From an uncultured Clostridia bacterium (GTDB lineage: Bacteria; Bacillota; Clostridia; Oscillospirales; Oscillospiraceae), in the NCBI GenBank assembly GCA_947177005.1, contig CAMWSZ010000165.1, forward strand, positions 1 to 6,771: DNA of 6,771 nt. The letters are read 5' to 3'. Both the position numbers and the translations under genes were made by a program. A model generated the notes under the pieces. The model did no database searches and was not told the DNA's origin. It saw only the letters and a list, made by a program, of their open reading frames with translations. How positions within the stretch are numbered: position 1 is the stretch's first letter; each line of letters opens with the position of its first letter. Positions 5,665 to 6,771 of the stretch are shown piece by piece.

Positions 5665-6186
5665 TTACCGTCCGAAGAACAGCCGGACGGAAAATGCCGC
5701 CGCCATAAATCCGGCGAGATCGGCGGTCAAGGCGGCGGGGACCGCGTAGCGGGTCTTCCGGACGCCCGCCGCGCCGAAATAAACGGCAATCGTATAGAAA
5801 GTTGTCTCCGTACTGCCCAGCATAACGGCGGCGGTGCGGCCGGTATAGGAGTCCGGACCATAGGCAGCCATGAGCTCGCTGCCCAGCGCCAGCGCGCCGC
5901 TGCCGCTGACGGGACGGATCAGCAGCAGGCCGGTTGTCTCCGGCGGGATGCCCAGAAATTCCAGCAGCGGGGCCAGTACGCCGCCCAGCAGGTCCAGGAG
6001 GCCGGAGGCGCGAAGCATATAGACGGCGGTCAGCAGTCCCACAAGCGGCGGGAAAATGCGCAGCAGGGTCGAGAGACCCTCCTCCGCGCCGCGGGAGAGA
6101 GCGTCATAGACGTTGACGCGCCTGCCGGCTCCGAACAGCGCCACAAACGCCAGCAGCAGCGGGACCAAATACGCGGAATAATCCAT
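5665..6186 (-). CDS. spmB: spore maturation protein SpmB
   Basis: 173 residues, close to the ~178 of Bacillus subtilis SpmB, an integral membrane protein of the nucleoside-recognition (Gate) domain type. Diagnostic blocks are RPVSGSGALA (91-100), YGPDSYTG (109-116), GSTETTFYTIAVYFG (124-138) and KTRYAV (144-149). Family knowledge: SpmA and SpmB act together in forming endospores, with mutants affected in spore core dehydration and heat resistance. The start ATG is 3 bp after the spmA stop and uses GGAGGG (6200-6195), which lies within the end of spmA, so the two genes are translationally close. No T-tract terminator follows; the convergent EIIC gene begins its 3' end 5 bp away. Confidence 0.93.
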   Translation of the reverse strand: MDYSAYLVPLLLAFVALFGAGRRVNVYDALSRGAEEGLSTLLRIFPPLVGLLTAVYMLRASGLLDLLGGVLAPLLEFLGIPPETTGLLLIRPVSGSGALALGSELMAAYGPDSYTGRTAAVMLGSTETTFYTIAVYFGAAGVRKTRYAVPAALTADLAGFMAAAFSVRLFFGR

Positions 6187-6189
6187 TTC

Positions 6190-6657
6190 CTAATCCCTCC
6201 AGATTTTTGAGAAGACCCAGGCGGCCAGCAGCCCGGCGGTGACGGACAGCACCGAGGACAGCCACACCGCCGGTAAAATATCAAAAGCATTTTGCGCGCC
6301 CAGTGCGGTCCGCACCCCCGCCACCGTGGTGGGCAGAAGCTGGATCGACGCCGTATTCAGCACCACCAGCCTGCACAGCTCATCCGACGCCGTGCCGCCG
6401 CAGCCCGCCGCCATTCTCTGCGCGGCCCGTATTCCCAGCGGCGTGGCGGCGTTGCCCAGGCCCAGCAGGTTTGCCGACACGTTCCCGGACAGCGCCGCCA
6501 TTGTGTCAGGGTCGCGGCAGGCTTGGGGGAGCAGGCGTCCCAGCAGGGGCCGGAACATCCGGCTTAACAATTCCGTCAGGCCGCAGGCCCGCATGACCGC
6601 CATCACCCCGCTCCACAGACACATCACCCCCGCCATGCCCAGCCACCGCGCCAGCTC
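6190..6657 (-). CDS. spmA: spore maturation protein SpmA, 5'-truncated by contig end
   Basis: 155 genuine residues, from ELARWLGMAGVMCLW to KIWRD, ending in TAG. The block NVSANLLGLGNAATPLGIRA is the hallmark of SpmA, and ASIQLLPTTVAGVR is also typical. Compared with the ~196-residue Bacillus protein, about 35-40 N-terminal residues are missing. The open frame continues to an ATG at 6726, but those 23 extra residues (MIRRPPRSTR...SDVYKRQ) translate sequencing adapter and are not part of the protein. Several membrane helices remain. In B. subtilis the pair follows dacB; whether that holds here is beyond the contig end. Promoter not visible. Confidence 0.93.
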   Translation of the reverse strand, partial: ELARWLGMAGVMCLWSGVMAVMRACGLTELLSRMFRPLLGRLLPQACRDPDTMAALSGNVSANLLGLGNAATPLGIRAAQRMAAGCGGTASDELCRLVVLNTASIQLLPTTVAGVRTALGAQNAFDILPAVWLSSVLSVTAGLLAAWVFSKIWRD

Positions 6658-6727
6658 CTGTCTCTTATACACATCTGACGCTGCCGCCGACACCTTACGT
6701 GTAGATCTCGGTGGTCGCCGAATCATT
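6658..6727. other. Illumina Nextera adapter read-through (not genomic)
   Basis: CTGTCTCTTATACACATCT at 6658-6676 is exactly the 19-bp Tn5 mosaic end. It is followed by GACGCTGCCGCCGA (6677-6690; the standard adapter has GACGA at its end, one mismatch), an 8-base index-like CACCTTAC (6691-6698), and GTGTAGATCTCGGTGGTCGC onward to CATT (6699-6727), the reverse complement of the P5 arm with one mismatch. From memory, the index is one base from the complement of a standard i5 index. The mismatches suggest low-quality read ends. Confidence 0.97.

Positions 6728-6771
<44 letters not shown>

Noticed and set aside
5668..5690. A 7-bp perfect hairpin (CCGTCCG / CGGACGG) near the convergent stops
   Set aside because: It lies inside the spmB coding end (codons for FFGR) and has no T tract on either strand, so it is not supported as a terminator.
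5548..6210. A 220-codon plus-strand open frame opposite spmB
   Set aside because: Low-complexity Gln/Arg/Gly-rich translation, typical of the shadow of a GC-rich membrane protein gene; no ribosome site.
6658..6676. A Tn5-like transposon end, which could be taken for a mobile element
   Set aside because: It is the hyperactive Tn5 mosaic end used in library preparation, followed by P5 adapter and poly-G; no transposase or target duplication is present.
6658..6726. N-terminal extension of spmA reading MIRRPPRSTR...SDVYKRQ
   Set aside because: It translates sequencing adapter, not genomic DNA.

Overview
The window looks like one contig end from a gut-type Clostridia bacterium, probably near Oscillospiraceae. 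This is inferred from the high-GC Firmicutes-style genes, strong GGAGG ribosome-binding sites, sigma-A-like promoters, the infC-rpmI-rplT operon and the sporulation pair spmA-spmB. The genus cannot be fixed from the sequence alone. The last ~114 bases are not genomic: they are Nextera adapter read-through followed by a poly-A/poly-G tail, so real sequence ends at about 6657.

Layout, left to right. (1) 2-1090 (+): the 3' part of a BlaR1/MecR1-type M56 membrane metallopeptidase, cut by the window edge inside its HExxH motif. (2) 1207-2970 (+): a 587-residue protein joining an N-terminal C_GCAxxG_C_C redox-type domain to a degenerate GGDEF domain and an apparently catalytically intact EAL (c-di-GMP phosphodiesterase) domain. 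It has its own promoter. (3) 2987-3067: two perfect 13-bp hairpins in tandem, best read as terminators of the leftward ribosomal operon. (4) 3086-4220 (-): rplT, rpmI and infC, with infC very likely starting at AUU and preceded by a ~200-nt leader carrying an attenuator-like terminator hairpin. (5) 4424-4535: a divergent promoter region with a 10-bp inverted repeat formed by the two -35 boxes and a 16-bp palindrome at the start of the rightward transcript. (6) 4562-5659 (+): an orphan membrane protein of the PTS_EIIC_2 family. (7) 5665-6657 (-): spmB and a 5'-truncated spmA, convergent with the EIIC gene across only 5 bp.

Most of the window is ordinary core genome (translation, sporulation). 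The parts that deserve attention are the thiol-redox/c-di-GMP fusion protein, the dyad-rich divergent regulatory region in front of the orphan EIIC gene, the non-canonical infC start with its leader, and the adapter contamination, which creates a spurious N-terminus on spmA. No new multi-gene system is evident; the fusion protein is the best candidate for new biology.
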